A stretch of 64,000 bases of DNA, taken from positions 22,767 through 86,766 of the forward strand of contig CALUQO010000003.1 in NCBI GenBank assembly GCA_944322935.1. Reading direction: 5' to 3'. Position numbers and translations under genes: made by a program. The notes beneath the pieces are model-generated. The model searched no databases. It saw only the letters and a program-made list of their open reading frames with translations, and had not been told where the DNA came from. This DNA is from Candidatus Gastranaerophilales bacterium (GTDB taxonomy: Bacteria; Cyanobacteriota; Vampirovibrionia; Gastranaerophilales; Gastranaerophilaceae). This document shows, piece by piece, positions 1-9,602 of the stretch (position 1 is the first letter of the stretch; the number at the start of each line of letters is the position of its first letter).

Positions 1-2
1 TG

Positions 3-140
3 AAAATCAATGAGGTTACACGAGTTATCAACGATATTGCAAAAGAGTATGATATAGTCGGCTTGACGGTAGCAGAGCCGATGCCGAGAACTGCAATAAA
101 GCTCAAAAACATGCTGCAGCAGCTGCCTATGACGGAGTAG
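3..140 (+). CDS. Arginase/ureohydrolase-family protein, C-terminal fragment
   Basis: This is the last 45 codons of a gene that starts before the window. The readable peptide contains YDIVGLTVAEPMPRTAIKL and ends in TAG. The D-I-V-G-L-T-V-A-E-x-x-P-R pattern with a terminal amphipathic helix is typical of the arginase/agmatinase/formiminoglutamase fold C-terminus, whose members hydrolyse guanidino compounds at a di-manganese site. The metal-binding motifs lie outside the window, so the substrate cannot be assigned. The family call rests on this short tail only. Confidence 0.6.
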   Translation, partial: KINEVTRVINDIAKEYDIVGLTVAEPMPRTAIKLKNMLQQLPMTE

Positions 141-173
141 AAAAACAAAATACAGTAACATTAATTTTTATAA

Positions 174-179
174 TATAAT
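174..179 (+). promoter_or_regulatory. -10 box TATAAT placed for a leaderless transcript
   Basis: A perfect TATAAT sits exactly six bases before the ATG at 186 and there is no Shine-Dalgarno sequence. A sigma-70 start would fall on or next to the A of the ATG, so the methyltransferase mRNA is probably leaderless. The same geometry occurs before the genes at 26938 and 33717. Confidence 0.5.
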
Positions 180-185
180 CAAAAC

Positions 186-989
186 ATGAAACGGGTATAT
201 GAAAAAGAAAATATAATACTATTTCAAGGCGATTGTATTGACATTTTAAATAAAGCGACTCCAGAATCGGTGGATATGATTTTTGCTGATCCGCCTTATA
301 TGTTATCCAATGGCGGGATTACCTGCCAGGCGGGAAAAGTTGTATCCGTGAACAAGGGTAAATGGGATGAAAGCCAAGGACTTGAAGAAGATTTCAAATT
401 TCATCAAAAATGGATTAATGCCTGTAAAAGAGTTTTAAAACCTAACGGAACAATATGGATTTCAGGCACTTACCATTCGATTTATGCGTGTGGATTTGCT
501 TTACAGAAAGCAGGTTTTAAAATTCTAAATGACATTTGTTGGTTTAAGCCTAATGCATCTCCTAATATGAGTTGTAGATATTTTACGGCAAGTCATGAGA
601 CTTTATTATGGGCAAGGAAAGACCCAAAAGGCAAGCATACCTTTAATTATGAAGCAATGAAAAATGGTGATTGGGGTGATGATGAACTTAAAAAGCCAAA
701 TAAACAAATGCGTTCGGTTTGGCAAATAGATACTCCTAAACCTTCAGAAAAAGAATTCGGCAAGCACCCGACCCAGAAACCTTTAGAATTGTTAAAACGT
801 ATAATCCTTGCCTCGACTAATAAATGCGATTTAATTCTCGACCCATTCACAGGAAGTTCAACAACTGGTATAATGGCATTGGAGTTAGGCAGGAAATTTA
901 TTGGAATAGACTTAGAAAAAGAGTATTTAGACCTTTCTGTTAAAAGGTTTGAACAAGCATTTGCAAAGAAAGAAAACGTATGGCAGTAG
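186..989 (+). CDS. dpnA: DpnII-type beta-class adenine methyltransferase (DpnA/M2.DpnII-like)
   Basis: This is an S-adenosylmethionine-dependent DNA N6-adenine methyltransferase that should protect GATC sites. The catalytic DPPY motif is at residues 35-38 (IFADPPYML). The AdoMet-binding DPFTGS motif comes near the C-terminus, at about 219-224, after HPTQKP. That order defines the beta class. The protein matches my recollection of DpnA over its whole length (SNGG near the catalytic motif, SCRYFT, KHPTQKP, LILDPFTGS), and 267 residues is the usual size. The DpnA homologue can methylate single-stranded DNA and protects incoming DNA. Its last codons overlap the next gene by 10 bases, so the two methylases are co-translated. 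Confidence 0.93.
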   Translation: MKRVYEKENIILFQGDCIDILNKATPESVDMIFADPPYMLSNGGITCQAGKVVSVNKGKWDESQGLEEDFKFHQKWINACKRVLKPNGTIWISGTYHSIYACGFALQKAGFKILNDICWFKPNASPNMSCRYFTASHETLLWARKDPKGKHTFNYEAMKNGDWGDDELKKPNKQMRSVWQIDTPKPSEKEFGKHPTQKPLELLKRIILASTNKCDLILDPFTGSSTTGIMALELGRKFIGIDLEKEYLDLSVKRFEQAFAKKENVWQ

Positions 990-1819
990 TTTTAGAACAG
1001 TTGAAAAATGAGACATATCCGATTGTTAAATGGGTTGGTGGCAAGCGTCAGCTTATGTTTGAATTAATTAAAAACATGCCAAAATCTTATAACCGCTATT
1101 TTGAACCTTTCATTGGCGGCGGAGCATTGTTTTTTGAACTACAACCCGAAAATGCTTATATTTCTGATATGAATGAAGAGTTGATTAATCTTTATTCAGT
1201 TGTTCGCGATAACGTTTATGAACTTATTGAGGACTTGGGCAAACATGAAGTTTCAAAAGAATATTTTTTAGAAATTCGTAATATTGATAGATCTGAAAAA
1301 TATGCAGAATTGTCAAGTATTGATAGAGCAAGCCGATTTATTTATTTGAATAGAACCTGTTTTAACGGTATGTATAGAGTGAACTCTCAAGGACAATTCA
1401 ATGTTCCATTTGGGCATTACAAAAATCCTCGTATCATTGATGAAAACAACCTTTTGAATTGTTCAAAACTTTTAAAAAAGACAGAAATTAAGTGTGCGGA
1501 TTTTTCAGAAATCTTAACTAAAGTTCAAAAGGATGACTTTGTTTATTTTGACCCACCTTATGTTCCTTTGAACGAAACTTCAAGTTTTACTTCTTACACA
1601 AAAGACGGGTTTGACATTGATATGCAGTTTAAGTTAAGAAACGTTTGCGATGAATTGGATTCAATGGGTGTTAAATTTATGCTTTCAAATTCGGATACAA
1701 AATTAGTAAACGAATTATATGCAAATTATGAAATAAAAAAGGTTTTCGCTTCACGCCAAATCAATGCAAATGCAGACGGCAGAGGCAAAATTACAGAAGT
1801 TTTAGTGAGGAATTTTTAA
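980..1819 (+). CDS. dpnM: DpnII-type Dam-like adenine methyltransferase (DpnM/M1.DpnII-like)
   Basis: This is an alpha-class (D12/Dam) DNA adenine methyltransferase, the main host-protecting enzyme of the GATC system. AdoMet-binding motifs are KWVGGKRQ (residues 17-24) and YFEPFIGGGALFF (about 40-52). The catalytic FDPPY is at about 190-194. The length of 279 residues fits the family. The start is the ATG at 980, which overlaps the upstream methylase. The gene converges on and overlaps by 4 bases the minus-strand gene at 1816-2346. A second, different Dam-like enzyme is encoded in the prophage at 61892. Confidence 0.94.
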   Translation: MAVVLEQLKNETYPIVKWVGGKRQLMFELIKNMPKSYNRYFEPFIGGGALFFELQPENAYISDMNEELINLYSVVRDNVYELIEDLGKHEVSKEYFLEIRNIDRSEKYAELSSIDRASRFIYLNRTCFNGMYRVNSQGQFNVPFGHYKNPRIIDENNLLNCSKLLKKTEIKCADFSEILTKVQKDDFVYFDPPYVPLNETSSFTSYTKDGFDIDMQFKLRNVCDELDSMGVKFMLSNSDTKLVNELYANYEIKKVFASRQINANADGRGKITEVLVRNF

Positions 1820-2346
1820 GGTTTTGGTAAGCTATTCATCAACATTTTCCTGCCCGAATTATTCCAATAGGTTACATCTTGTTCTATAAATAACCATTTT
1901 AAAATCTTTAAAATAAGTTCCGTATCATAACCATTTTTGAATTCTGGTAAATTTGTAAATTCATTTGTTTCACAATTATATATTTTGAATATTAAATCAT
2001 ATAATTTATTATAGTTTTTAGGAGATTCTAATTTCTTTATCTTAAGATCGGCTTCAATGTTATGATGGGCTGGAGATTTTAAGCGTCTTTTCCCTGAACG
2101 TGAAAGAAAATATTCACCTTGAACATTAATAATAAAATCCATGCCATTATTTCTTCCAGCGGGTCTAGTTATATATATCTTATTTCCATTATTTAGTTCT
2201 TCAACATAATAAGTATATTTTGAAGCTAGATCTCCAGTTCCATTTCCTGGTTCTTCCTCTAAAAATTTGGTTATTAATAATGTTCTAATCTTTTTACGAC
2301 CAAGTGAATTATTCAATTCAAAAGATATTGGTTCGTGTTTTGACAT
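1816..2346 (-). CDS. Unrecognised protein inside the DpnII locus
   Basis: A 176-residue basic protein that I do not recognise. It lies antisense between the Dam-like methylase (convergent, 4-base overlap) and the restriction gene (divergent, 67-base gap). The ATG at 2346 is preferred because AAGGAAGATGG lies upstream of it; an in-frame TTG at 2370 is the alternative. The protein is lysine- and asparagine-rich, has no signal peptide or membrane segment, and has a helical C-terminal part ending in WNNSGRKMLMNSL. Position suggests a role in the restriction system, such as a control or accessory nuclease-like protein, but no motif proves it. Confidence 0.6.
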   Translation of the reverse strand: MSKHEPISFELNNSLGRKKIRTLLITKFLEEEPGNGTGDLASKYTYYVEELNNGNKIYITRPAGRNNGMDFIINVQGEYFLSRSGKRRLKSPAHHNIEADLKIKKLESPKNYNKLYDLIFKIYNCETNEFTNLPEFKNGYDTELILKILKWLFIEQDVTYWNNSGRKMLMNSLPKP

Positions 2347-2413
2347 ATTTTTTCCATCTTCCTTACCCAATTTGCATACTCATGCTATCATAAAAATATA
2401 CAGGAGAATATGC

Positions 2414-3271
2414 ATGAAAAGAGATTTTAAGGAATGGCTATCTACATTTAGACCTTGTATTGCGGATTATTGTTACTACGTAGATTTTGATAAGGTGACA
2501 AAAAATGTTGATGATATTAAAGTTGAGTTAAATATTTTAAATAGTTTAGTTGGTTCAAAAAATATTGAAAAAGATTTTGAAGACATCATCACAAAGTATC
2601 CTGAAACTCTAAAATGTATTCCATTGCTCTTGGCTGTTCGTTCTAACGAGATTTCTGTTACTGATGCTGATGGCGAATACAATTTCTCATTTAGAAAACA
2701 AAACTATAGCATAGATGATTATAAAATGTTTATGAGAAAAACTAAGTTGTTTGATTTGTTAGAAAATCATATAGTAAGCAGTTTAGTTGACTATGCGACA
2801 GGTGTCGAAACAGGATTAGACAGTAACGGTCGTAAAAATCGTGGCGGACATTTGATGGAAAATCTTGTTGAAGATTATATTCAAAAAGCCGGATTCGTTA
2901 AGGGGCAAAACTATTTTAAAGAAATGTATATCCACGAAATCGAACAAAAGTGGAATGTAAATTTATCTGCAATTTCTAATCAGGGCAAAATGGAAAAACG
3001 TTTTGATTTTGTGATTAAAACAGACAATCAAATTTACGTTATAGAAACAAATTTCTATTCAAGCGGCGGTTCAAAACTTAATGAAACAGCTAGAAGTTAT
3101 AAAACACTTGCTCAAGAAATTGCAACAATAGATGGAGTAACGTTTATTTGGTTTACTGACGGCTGTGGTTGGAACAGTGCAAAGCATAATTTAGAAGAAA
3201 CTTTTGATGTGTTAAAAGAGCTATATAACATTAACGATTTGGAAAATGGTATTATAAAAACTTTAAAATAA
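2414..3271 (+). CDS. dpnB: Type II restriction endonuclease, DpnII/MboI family (GATC)
   Basis: This 285-residue protein matches the DpnII endonuclease from end to end in my reading: FKEWLSTF at the N-terminus, LLENHIVSSLVDYATGVE, NGRKNRGGHLMENLVEDYI, KRFDFVIK, GGSKLNETARSYK, and LYNINDLENGIIKTLK at the end. It cleaves before unmethylated GATC. The likely PD-(D/E)XK-type core is D198 followed by E211 in the YVIETNFY strand. The start at 2414 is chosen because AGGAG lies 7 bases upstream and because homologues start with MK-x-FxEWLST; the reading frame is open further upstream without support. The two methylases and the nuclease make a complete, apparently functional system. Confidence 0.95.
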   Translation: MKRDFKEWLSTFRPCIADYCYYVDFDKVTKNVDDIKVELNILNSLVGSKNIEKDFEDIITKYPETLKCIPLLLAVRSNEISVTDADGEYNFSFRKQNYSIDDYKMFMRKTKLFDLLENHIVSSLVDYATGVETGLDSNGRKNRGGHLMENLVEDYIQKAGFVKGQNYFKEMYIHEIEQKWNVNLSAISNQGKMEKRFDFVIKTDNQIYVIETNFYSSGGSKLNETARSYKTLAQEIATIDGVTFIWFTDGCGWNSAKHNLEETFDVLKELYNINDLENGIIKTLK

Positions 3272-3303
3272 ATTTGTTATTTGATAATATATAAACCGAC
3301 ACC

Positions 3304-5808
3304 ATGAACACCGCAAACCAAGCACAACCGTCAAAAATCCTCGTCAGAGGAGCAAGACTGCATAACCTCAAAAACATAGACGTCGATATACCATTAAACA
3401 AAATCGTGGGTATTGCGGGAGTATCAGGCTCCTGAAAATCATCTCTTGCGCTCGGTGTCTTGTACGCAGAAGGCTCAAGGCGTTATCTTGAAGCGCTTTC
3501 CACCTACACAAGGCGCAGAATGACGCAGGCAGCAAAAGCTCCGGTGGATGAGATTTTGTATGTTCCGGCCGCACTGGCGCTGCATCAGCGTCCCGGAGTG
3601 CCGGGGATTCGAAGCACCTTCGGCACGGGAACAGAACTGCTAAACAGCCTGAGGCTTATGTATTCACGTCTTGCACATCACCGCTGCCCAAACGGTCATT
3701 ATCTTGAGCCGACTTTGCTGGTTGCAGCAGGCAAGGAGCTTGTCTGTCCCGATTGCGGCGCTCGTTTTTATGCTCCGTCAGCAGAGGAACTTGCATTCAA
3801 CAGTCAGGGGGCATGTGAACGCTGCGGCGGAGTTGGCACAATAAGGACAGTTGACGAGTCTACCCTTGTGCCCGACGAATCCTTGACTATTGACGAGGGA
3901 GCAGTTGCGCCGTGGAACTCGCTTATGTGGTCGCTTATGACGGATGTCTGCCGTGCAATGGGTGTGCGTACGGATGTTCCGTTTAAAGAACTTACAGCAG
4001 AAGAACGGGATATTGTTTTCCACGGACCCGCAGAGAAAAAGCACATTTTCTACAAGGCAAAAAACTCCAATCAGGCTGGCGAAATAGATTTTACATATTT
4101 CAATGCGGTTTACACAGTAGAAAATGCGCTTAAAAAAGTTAAAGACGAATCGGGGATGAAGCGTGTTGAAAAGTTTTTAAAAGAAGATATCTGTCCTCAA
4201 TGCCACGGAACAAGGCTTTCCGAAGCGGCAAGAGCTCCGAAATTGAGAAATATTTCACTTGACGCCGCCTGTACAATGACTCTTGCGGAATTGATAAAAT
4301 GGGTGGACGGAGTGCCGTCTTCTTTACCCGAAAAGATGCGCCCCATGGCGGAGTCAATCTGCGAGTCTTTTCAGGCAACTGCCAAAAGGCTTATGGATTT
4401 GGGACTGGGGTATTTGTCTTTAGACAGGGCGGCTTCTACGCTTTCAACAGGCGAAAGGCAGAGAATGCAGCTTGCCCGCTCCGTCAGAAACAGAACAACG
4501 GGTGTTTTATACGTGCTTGACGAACCTTCTATCGGGCTTCACCCCGCCAACATTAAAGGTTTGAATGACGTAATGCACGACCTTGTTGCAGACGGAAACT
4601 CGGTGATACTGGTTGACCACGATACACAAATTTTATCCGAATCGGATTGGGTTATCGAAATGGGCCCTGACTCTGGCGCTGACGGCGGACAGGTCATAAA
4701 CGAAGGCACAATTAAAGACATAACAGGAAGCAGCAGTTCAAAAATAGGCCCTTTCCTTGCAGGCACAAAAAATACTCTAATCCGCCCGAGGGGAAAAGAC
4801 TCAGAAATGTTTAATAACGGAGCAATCGAGATTTCCACCGCCCAAATTCATACGGTAAAGCCGCTGCGGGTAAGCATTCCCAAAGGCAGGCTTACTGTTG
4901 TAACGGGTGTATCGGGTTCGGGCAAAACCACCTTGATTTTAGAAAGTCTGATTCCCGCACTTGCAAACAAAATTGCGGACAAAAAGCTGCCTGACCACGT
5001 TAAAAATATTGAGGCTGAAGGAATAAAGCAGGTAAAACTCATTGACGCAACCCCGATAGGAATAAACGTCCGCTCAACCGTTGCAACATACGCAAATATC
5101 CACGATGAACTAAGAAAAATCTTTGCCAAAACAGCTGACGCAAAAGAACAAGGGTTAAAAGCCGGAGATTTTTCTTACAACACGGGGAAATTACGCTGCC
5201 CGACCTGTGACGGGACAGGCTGCATAAGCCTTGATGTTCAGTTTTTACCGGATGTAGAGGTCACATGCCCGGACTGCCGCGGTTCAAGGTACTGCAAGCA
5301 GGCTGAAAATATCAAATACAAAACAAAATCAAACAAAGAATACTCTTTGCCGGAGCTTATGGCAATGGATGTAAACCACGCACTTGATGCCTGCAAAGAC
5401 TTGAACCTTGTAAGGCAGCGGCTGCAGGTTTTAAAAGATTTGGGGCTTGGATATCTTACACTTGGCGAAGCGACGCCGAGTCTTTCCGGCGGAGAAGCGC
5501 AAAGATTAAAGCTCGCTTCCGAAATGGGAAGAAAACAGGAAGACACCGTATTTGTTTTTGATGAGCCGACAATAGGGTTGCATCCGCTTGATGTACAGTC
5601 TTTGCTCGGGGTATTTCAAAGGCTTATTGAAAACAATGCCACGGTCATAGTGATTGAGCACGATTTAGACGTAATCAAAAACGCGGACTACATAATCGAC
5701 ATGGGCCCCGGCGGCGGAAATGACGGCGGAACCATTGTTGCGGCAGGTACACCTAAAGATATTTGTGCCTGCACACAAAGTGTTACCGGCAAATTTTTAA
5801 AATCATAA
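3304..5808 (+). pseudogene. UvrA-like ABC ATPase (UvrB-binding domain absent), interrupted by in-frame TGA at the first Walker A
   Basis: Reading from the ATG at 3304 gives [20 protein letters not shown], then the first Walker A motif as GVSGS-stop-KSSLALG. The TGA at 3433-3435 (codon 44) stands where UvrA proteins have the glycine of GSGKS. The frame is otherwise intact to TAA at 5808. Visible parts are two ABC signatures (LSTGERQ near 4446, LSGGEAQR near 5484), two Walker B/D-loops (LDEPSIGLHP, FDEPTIGLHP), a perfect second Walker A (GVSGSGKTTL near 4906) and several CxxC zinc knuckles. The UvrB-binding insertion is missing, as in UvrA2/DrrC-type proteins linked to drug tolerance or DNA-damage resistance. 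The product may be dead, may restart downstream (ATG at 3460, without Walker A), or the TGA may be a sequence error. Confidence 0.8.
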
Positions 5809-5956
5809 GTTAAGACTCTCTCGTGAACATGTATTAACGGAAGACTAAACTGCGCATCGGCTTAGATTTCAGAATGCATTTTTGTTTTACCAATCGGACA
5901 AAAATTTTATAATATAACACAATCCATCTTATTGCCAATTTAGATTTGTACAAATG

Positions 5957-6673
5957 CTATGTCCACTGTTTGGCATAGCGCAAAACATAGTAATTTGTGT
6001 CTTTAGAAAGTTCTTGCCTTGCTTTTTGGACAAAATCAACAGTTTCATCAAGGCTGCATAACAACATCGCTGTTTTTTCACGGATTGTGTACTCTCTTAT
6101 TTTTAAGCACTGTTCAATAACGGATTTAAGTTTTTCGTCACAAGCCGGGCACAATGCATTCAACGCCTCAAGCCCCCAGTACAGATTAAAGAGTTTTTTT
6201 GTATACCAGTTGCTGCGTTTGAGTTTTTCAAGCTCGTCAAAAATAGTATCCAAGCGTTCATAAAGCTTTGTTAAAAAGTATTCTTTGTCCTGCAGTTGCG
6301 GAAGAATTTCGACTATAAGCCTGCAAATATTGGGGTTTATGTCGTTTACCGCTTTTAGCAGGCTGTCATAAGTTTTTTGGTTTTGAAAATATTGTAAATA
6401 TTCAACAGTTTTAAATAATTCATTTATTTTTTGAGCGCAGGCCTCTCGTATCAAGCCGTGGTGCCCAGTAAGATGATGAATTAAAATGTCCGCTTCAGCT
6501 GCGGAACGAATATCCGCAAGCTTTAAGATACAAATTTGTTTTTCGATATTTTTTTCGGGATGTAAATCAGAGTCAATTTCGAGCAGTGCAAAAATTTCGC
6601 TGCGCGTATATTCTTTTTCGCAGAGTTCGGCTGCTTTTTCAATTTCTTTTAAAATTTGAACATCGTCATTCAT
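5957..6673 (-). CDS. HEAT-repeat-like helical protein, unknown function
   Basis: A cytoplasmic, almost entirely alpha-helical protein of 238 residues, rich in Leu, Glu and Lys. It shows successive helix pairs of HEAT/ARM type (for example VNDINPNICRLIVEILPQL followed by a partner helix). There are no catalytic motifs, signal peptide or membrane segment. The ATG at 6673 starts MNDDVQILKEIEKAAEL. An in-frame GTG at 6715 would add a hydrophobic stretch and is less likely. A TATATT box lies 7 bases before the ATG and there is no ribosome binding site, so the mRNA may be leaderless. It is probably a scaffold or regulatory adaptor; I cannot name a partner. Confidence 0.6.
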   Translation of the reverse strand: MNDDVQILKEIEKAAELCEKEYTRSEIFALLEIDSDLHPEKNIEKQICILKLADIRSAAEADILIHHLTGHHGLIREACAQKINELFKTVEYLQYFQNQKTYDSLLKAVNDINPNICRLIVEILPQLQDKEYFLTKLYERLDTIFDELEKLKRSNWYTKKLFNLYWGLEALNALCPACDEKLKSVIEQCLKIREYTIREKTAMLLCSLDETVDFVQKARQELSKDTNYYVLRYAKQWT

Positions 6674-6790
6674 AGTCAACAATATAACATAAGCGGACAT
6701 TAAAAAAAGCGTCACACCCCTATAAAATTCATGATGATAACAGCAGAAGTTTGCAGTGAATTTACAAAATAAAAAGAGAGGGAAAAAACC

Positions 6791-6958
6791 GTGAGAGAAA
6801 TTGTTGATTTAATGAAAGAATTACTTTTGATAAAACCTGAAACACAAGGAGATATCGGGCTATGCGGGCTAAAGCGCTCGTATATTCAAGATGCCAAAAG
6901 AAGCAAGAAAAAAATAAAAAAAGAAGTAAGTCTGTCAGAGCTTATGCGCCGACGCTAG
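6791..6958 (+). CDS. Small basic protein, 55 residues
   Basis: A short reading frame that starts at GTG and is preceded by GAGAGGG at a good distance for a ribosome binding site. The product has an amphipathic N-terminal helix (REIVDLMKELLLIKPET), a CG-containing turn, and a strongly basic middle and end (KRSKKKIKKE, LMRRR). It could be a small nucleic-acid-binding or regulatory protein. It stands alone upstream of the hydrogenase promoter. Support is the Shine-Dalgarno sequence and reasonable codon use; no homologue is recognised. Confidence 0.45.
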   Translation: MREIVDLMKELLLIKPETQGDIGLCGLKRSYIQDAKRSKKKIKKEVSLSELMRRR

Positions 6959-7034
6959 ACGTATACATATTACGTAACCCGACAGCATATAACGCGCAAA
7001 TCCGGCCTCCTGAATAAGCTCCTATATAAATTGC

Positions 7035-7063
7035 TTGAAAAAATAGTGACTTTACGGTATTAT
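7035..7063 (+). promoter_or_regulatory. Sigma-70-type promoter of the hydrogenase operon
   Basis: TTGAAA (7035-7040) and TATTAT (7058-7063) are separated by exactly 17 bases. The predicted transcript has a leader of about 85 bases before the hydC ATG at 7155. Confidence 0.55.
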
Positions 7064-7154
7064 ATTGTCTGTAATAGTGATTTAATTCACGATTGATGGT
7101 CTTTTGACTGTTAGTAAGGGTAAAAATAGACAAACTTGTGTAAAGGAGATTTTA

Positions 7155-7655
7155 ATGAGCCCACAGACTCACACGGGACTTGATTATTCAAAAGTTGATG
7201 AAATCCTGTCAGCTTACGGATACGAAAAGTCAAATTTGATTGCAATTTTGCAAAAAGTTCAGGAAGTTTTCCGCTATCTGCCGTTAGATGCAATGACATA
7301 TATCGGTACAAAAATAGAAGGACTTTCACCTGCTACAGTATATGGCGTTGCCACATTCTACGCACAATTCAGCCTTGAACCGAAAGGCAAATACGAAATT
7401 AAAGTATGCGACGGTACAGCTTGTCACGTTAGAGGCTCTATGCCTGTATTGAACGCTGTTTATCAGTGCTTGAACTTAAAAGACGGAGTGTACACATCAG
7501 AAGACGGCTTGTTCTCTGTAGAAACGGTAAGCTGTCTCGGTGCATGCGGTCTTGCTCCGGTAGTTGTTGTTAACGGTAAGGTTTACCCGCAAATGACAGC
7601 TGACGCAATAAAAATAGTTATAGCTACCATTATGAACGAAGAAGAGGGCAAGTAG
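7155..7655 (+). CDS. hydC: [FeFe] hydrogenase NuoE-like subunit (HydC/HndA)
   Basis: A 166-residue thioredoxin-like [2Fe-2S] protein of the NuoE/HndA family. The four cluster cysteines appear as CDGTAC (about residues 85-90) and SCLGAC (about 125-130). The start at 7155 follows AAAGGAG at ideal spacing; an upstream in-frame TTG is not credible. In trimeric hydrogenases this subunit docks on the flavin subunit and passes electrons between NAD(P)H/flavin and the iron-sulfur chain. It is the first gene of a three-gene operon and ends one base before the next start. Confidence 0.93.
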   Translation: MSPQTHTGLDYSKVDEILSAYGYEKSNLIAILQKVQEVFRYLPLDAMTYIGTKIEGLSPATVYGVATFYAQFSLEPKGKYEIKVCDGTACHVRGSMPVLNAVYQCLNLKDGVYTSEDGLFSVETVSCLGACGLAPVVVVNGKVYPQMTADAIKIVIATIMNEEEGK

Positions 7656-7656
7656 T

Positions 7657-9513
7657 ATGACAGCAACATTAATAAATATAAAAGCGGAACAGGAAAAAGT
7701 TAAAGAGGCAATCAAGGCACAGGGCTTAAGGGTACTTGTTTGTGCAGGTACAGGCTGTGTTGCCAACGGCTCGTTAAAAGTTATAGAAAAATTTAAAGAA
7801 CTCGGCGCTGATGTCAGACCGATGACTCATCAGGATAAAGTTACAATCGTTCCCACAGGCTGTCACGGCTTTTGCGAACAGGGCGTTCTCGTTGTAATTC
7901 CTGACTTGGATATTACCTATGTTAAAGTTCACGTTGAAGATGTTGAAGAAATCGTTGAAAGCCACATCAAAAACGGCAAGCCGGTTGAAAGACTTCTTTA
8001 TGTTGACCCTAAAACAAATGAACATGTTTTCAAAAACGAGAAAATCAACTTCTACGCAAAACAAACAAGAACAACTCTTGCTAACTGCGGCGAAATTAAT
8101 GCGGAATCTCTTGATGAAGCACTTTCAGTAGGAGCATATCAGGCATTGCATAAGGTGCTTGAAAAAGGTGATTCGCAATGGGTCATTGACGAAATTACAA
8201 AATCAGGCTTAAGAGGAAGAGGCGGCGGCGGCTTCCCTACCGGTTTAAAATGGAAATTCACTGCAGCAAACCGCGGCGGAAAAAGCTATGTTGTCTGCAA
8301 CGGTGATGAAGGTGACCCCGGCGCATTTATGGACAGAAGCGTTATGGAAGGCGACCCGCACAAACTATTAGAAGGTATGGCTATTGCCGGTTTTGCCATC
8401 GGTGCGGATGAAGCATATATCTATGTAAGAGCCGAATACCCTCTGGCTATCCACCGTTTGAGAGTAGCTATTGCCGAAGCCGAAAAAAGAGGATATCTTG
8501 GCAATAATATTATGGGTAGTGATTTTAACTTCACAATCCACATCAAAGAAGGTGCAGGCGCATTTGTTTGCGGTGAAGAAACTGCTCTTATTGCATCTAT
8601 CGAAGGCGAAAGAGGTATGCCCAGACCAAAACCGCCGTTCCCTGCCAACAAAGGTTTGTTTGGCAGACCTACTTTGATTAACAACGTTGAAACTCTTGCC
8701 AACGTTGCTCCGATTATCCTTAAAGGCGCTGACTGGTTCAGCTCAATGGGTACGGAAAAATCCAAAGGTACAAAAACTTTCGCACTTACCGGCGAAGTTA
8801 ACAACACCGGTCTTATCGAAGTTCCGATGGGAACGACCTTAAGAGAAATCGTTTTTGACATAGGCGGCGGAATCCGTGGCGGCAAAAAATTCAAAGCCGT
8901 ACAAATCGGCGGTCCGTCAGGCGGTTGTTTAACCGAAGAACACCTTGATTTGCCTATGGATTACGACAACCTTATCGCAGCAGGTGCAATGGTAGGTTCA
9001 GGCGGTCTGGTTGTTATGAACGAAGACACCTGTATCGTTGAGGTGGCAAGGTTCTTTATGAACTTTACCCAGAACGAATCCTGCGGCAAATGCGTTCCCT
9101 GCCGTGAAGGTACAAAAAATATGTTGAAAATCTTGGAAAGAATAGTTAAAGGCAAAGGCGAAATGAAAGACCTTGATACTCTTGAAGAACTTGCCGTTGC
9201 CGTAAAAGACGGCTCGTTGTGCGGACTCGGAAAAACCGCTCCGAACCCTGTTCTTTCTACATTAAAATACTTTAGAGACGAGTACATCGCTCACATTAAA
9301 GACAAGAGATGTCCTGCAGGTGTTTGCGAGGCAATGAAAACAATACATATTGTTGAAGAACTTTGCAAAGGCTGTACAAAATGTGCAAGAAATTGCCCTG
9401 TCGGTGCAATCGAAGGTACTGTACGCAACCCGCACCACATTGACCAGTCTAAATGTATCAAATGCGGTGCCTGCCTGAATGCTTGTCCGTTCAAGGCGAT
9501 TAAGCAAAATTAA
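7657..9513 (+). CDS. hydB: [FeFe] hydrogenase flavin subunit, NuoF-like (HydB/HndC)
   Basis: A 618-residue diaphorase subunit. In order it has an N-terminal thioredoxin-like [2Fe-2S] domain (CAGTGC near residue 29, then CHGFC), the NuoF core with the glycine-rich FMN/NADH region GLRGRGGGGFPTGLKW at about 183, the N3-type [4Fe-4S] motif SCGKCVPCREGT at about 474, and a C-terminal two-cluster ferredoxin (CKGCTKCARNCP and CIKCGACLNACP). This is the layout of HydB in bifurcating and NADH-dependent hydrogenases. It exchanges electrons between NAD(H) and, possibly, ferredoxin. Whether true bifurcation occurs cannot be told from the sequence alone. Confidence 0.95.
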   Translation: MTATLINIKAEQEKVKEAIKAQGLRVLVCAGTGCVANGSLKVIEKFKELGADVRPMTHQDKVTIVPTGCHGFCEQGVLVVIPDLDITYVKVHVEDVEEIVESHIKNGKPVERLLYVDPKTNEHVFKNEKINFYAKQTRTTLANCGEINAESLDEALSVGAYQALHKVLEKGDSQWVIDEITKSGLRGRGGGGFPTGLKWKFTAANRGGKSYVVCNGDEGDPGAFMDRSVMEGDPHKLLEGMAIAGFAIGADEAYIYVRAEYPLAIHRLRVAIAEAEKRGYLGNNIMGSDFNFTIHIKEGAGAFVCGEETALIASIEGERGMPRPKPPFPANKGLFGRPTLINNVETLANVAPIILKGADWFSSMGTEKSKGTKTFALTGEVNNTGLIEVPMGTTLREIVFDIGGGIRGGKKFKAVQIGGPSGGCLTEEHLDLPMDYDNLIAAGAMVGSGGLVVMNEDTCIVEVARFFMNFTQNESCGKCVPCREGTKNMLKILERIVKGKGEMKDLDTLEELAVAVKDGSLCGLGKTAPNPVLSTLKYFRDEYIAHIKDKRCPAGVCEAMKTIHIVEELCKGCTKCARNCPVGAIEGTVRNPHHIDQSKCIKCGACLNACPFKAIKQN

Positions 9514-9602
9514 GGGTGTAACCGTCATAAACCGCCGTTAAAAATCGGTACAATCCGATTAAATATACGGGCGGATTAGTCAGAAGAAAAAAGGAAATAA
9601 AT

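Noticed and set aside
3304..5808. Genetic code with UGA as glycine for the whole genome
   Set aside because: All other genes read full-length with standard stops and TGA at 61892 overlaps a proper downstream start; one in-frame TGA is better explained by mutation or sequence error.
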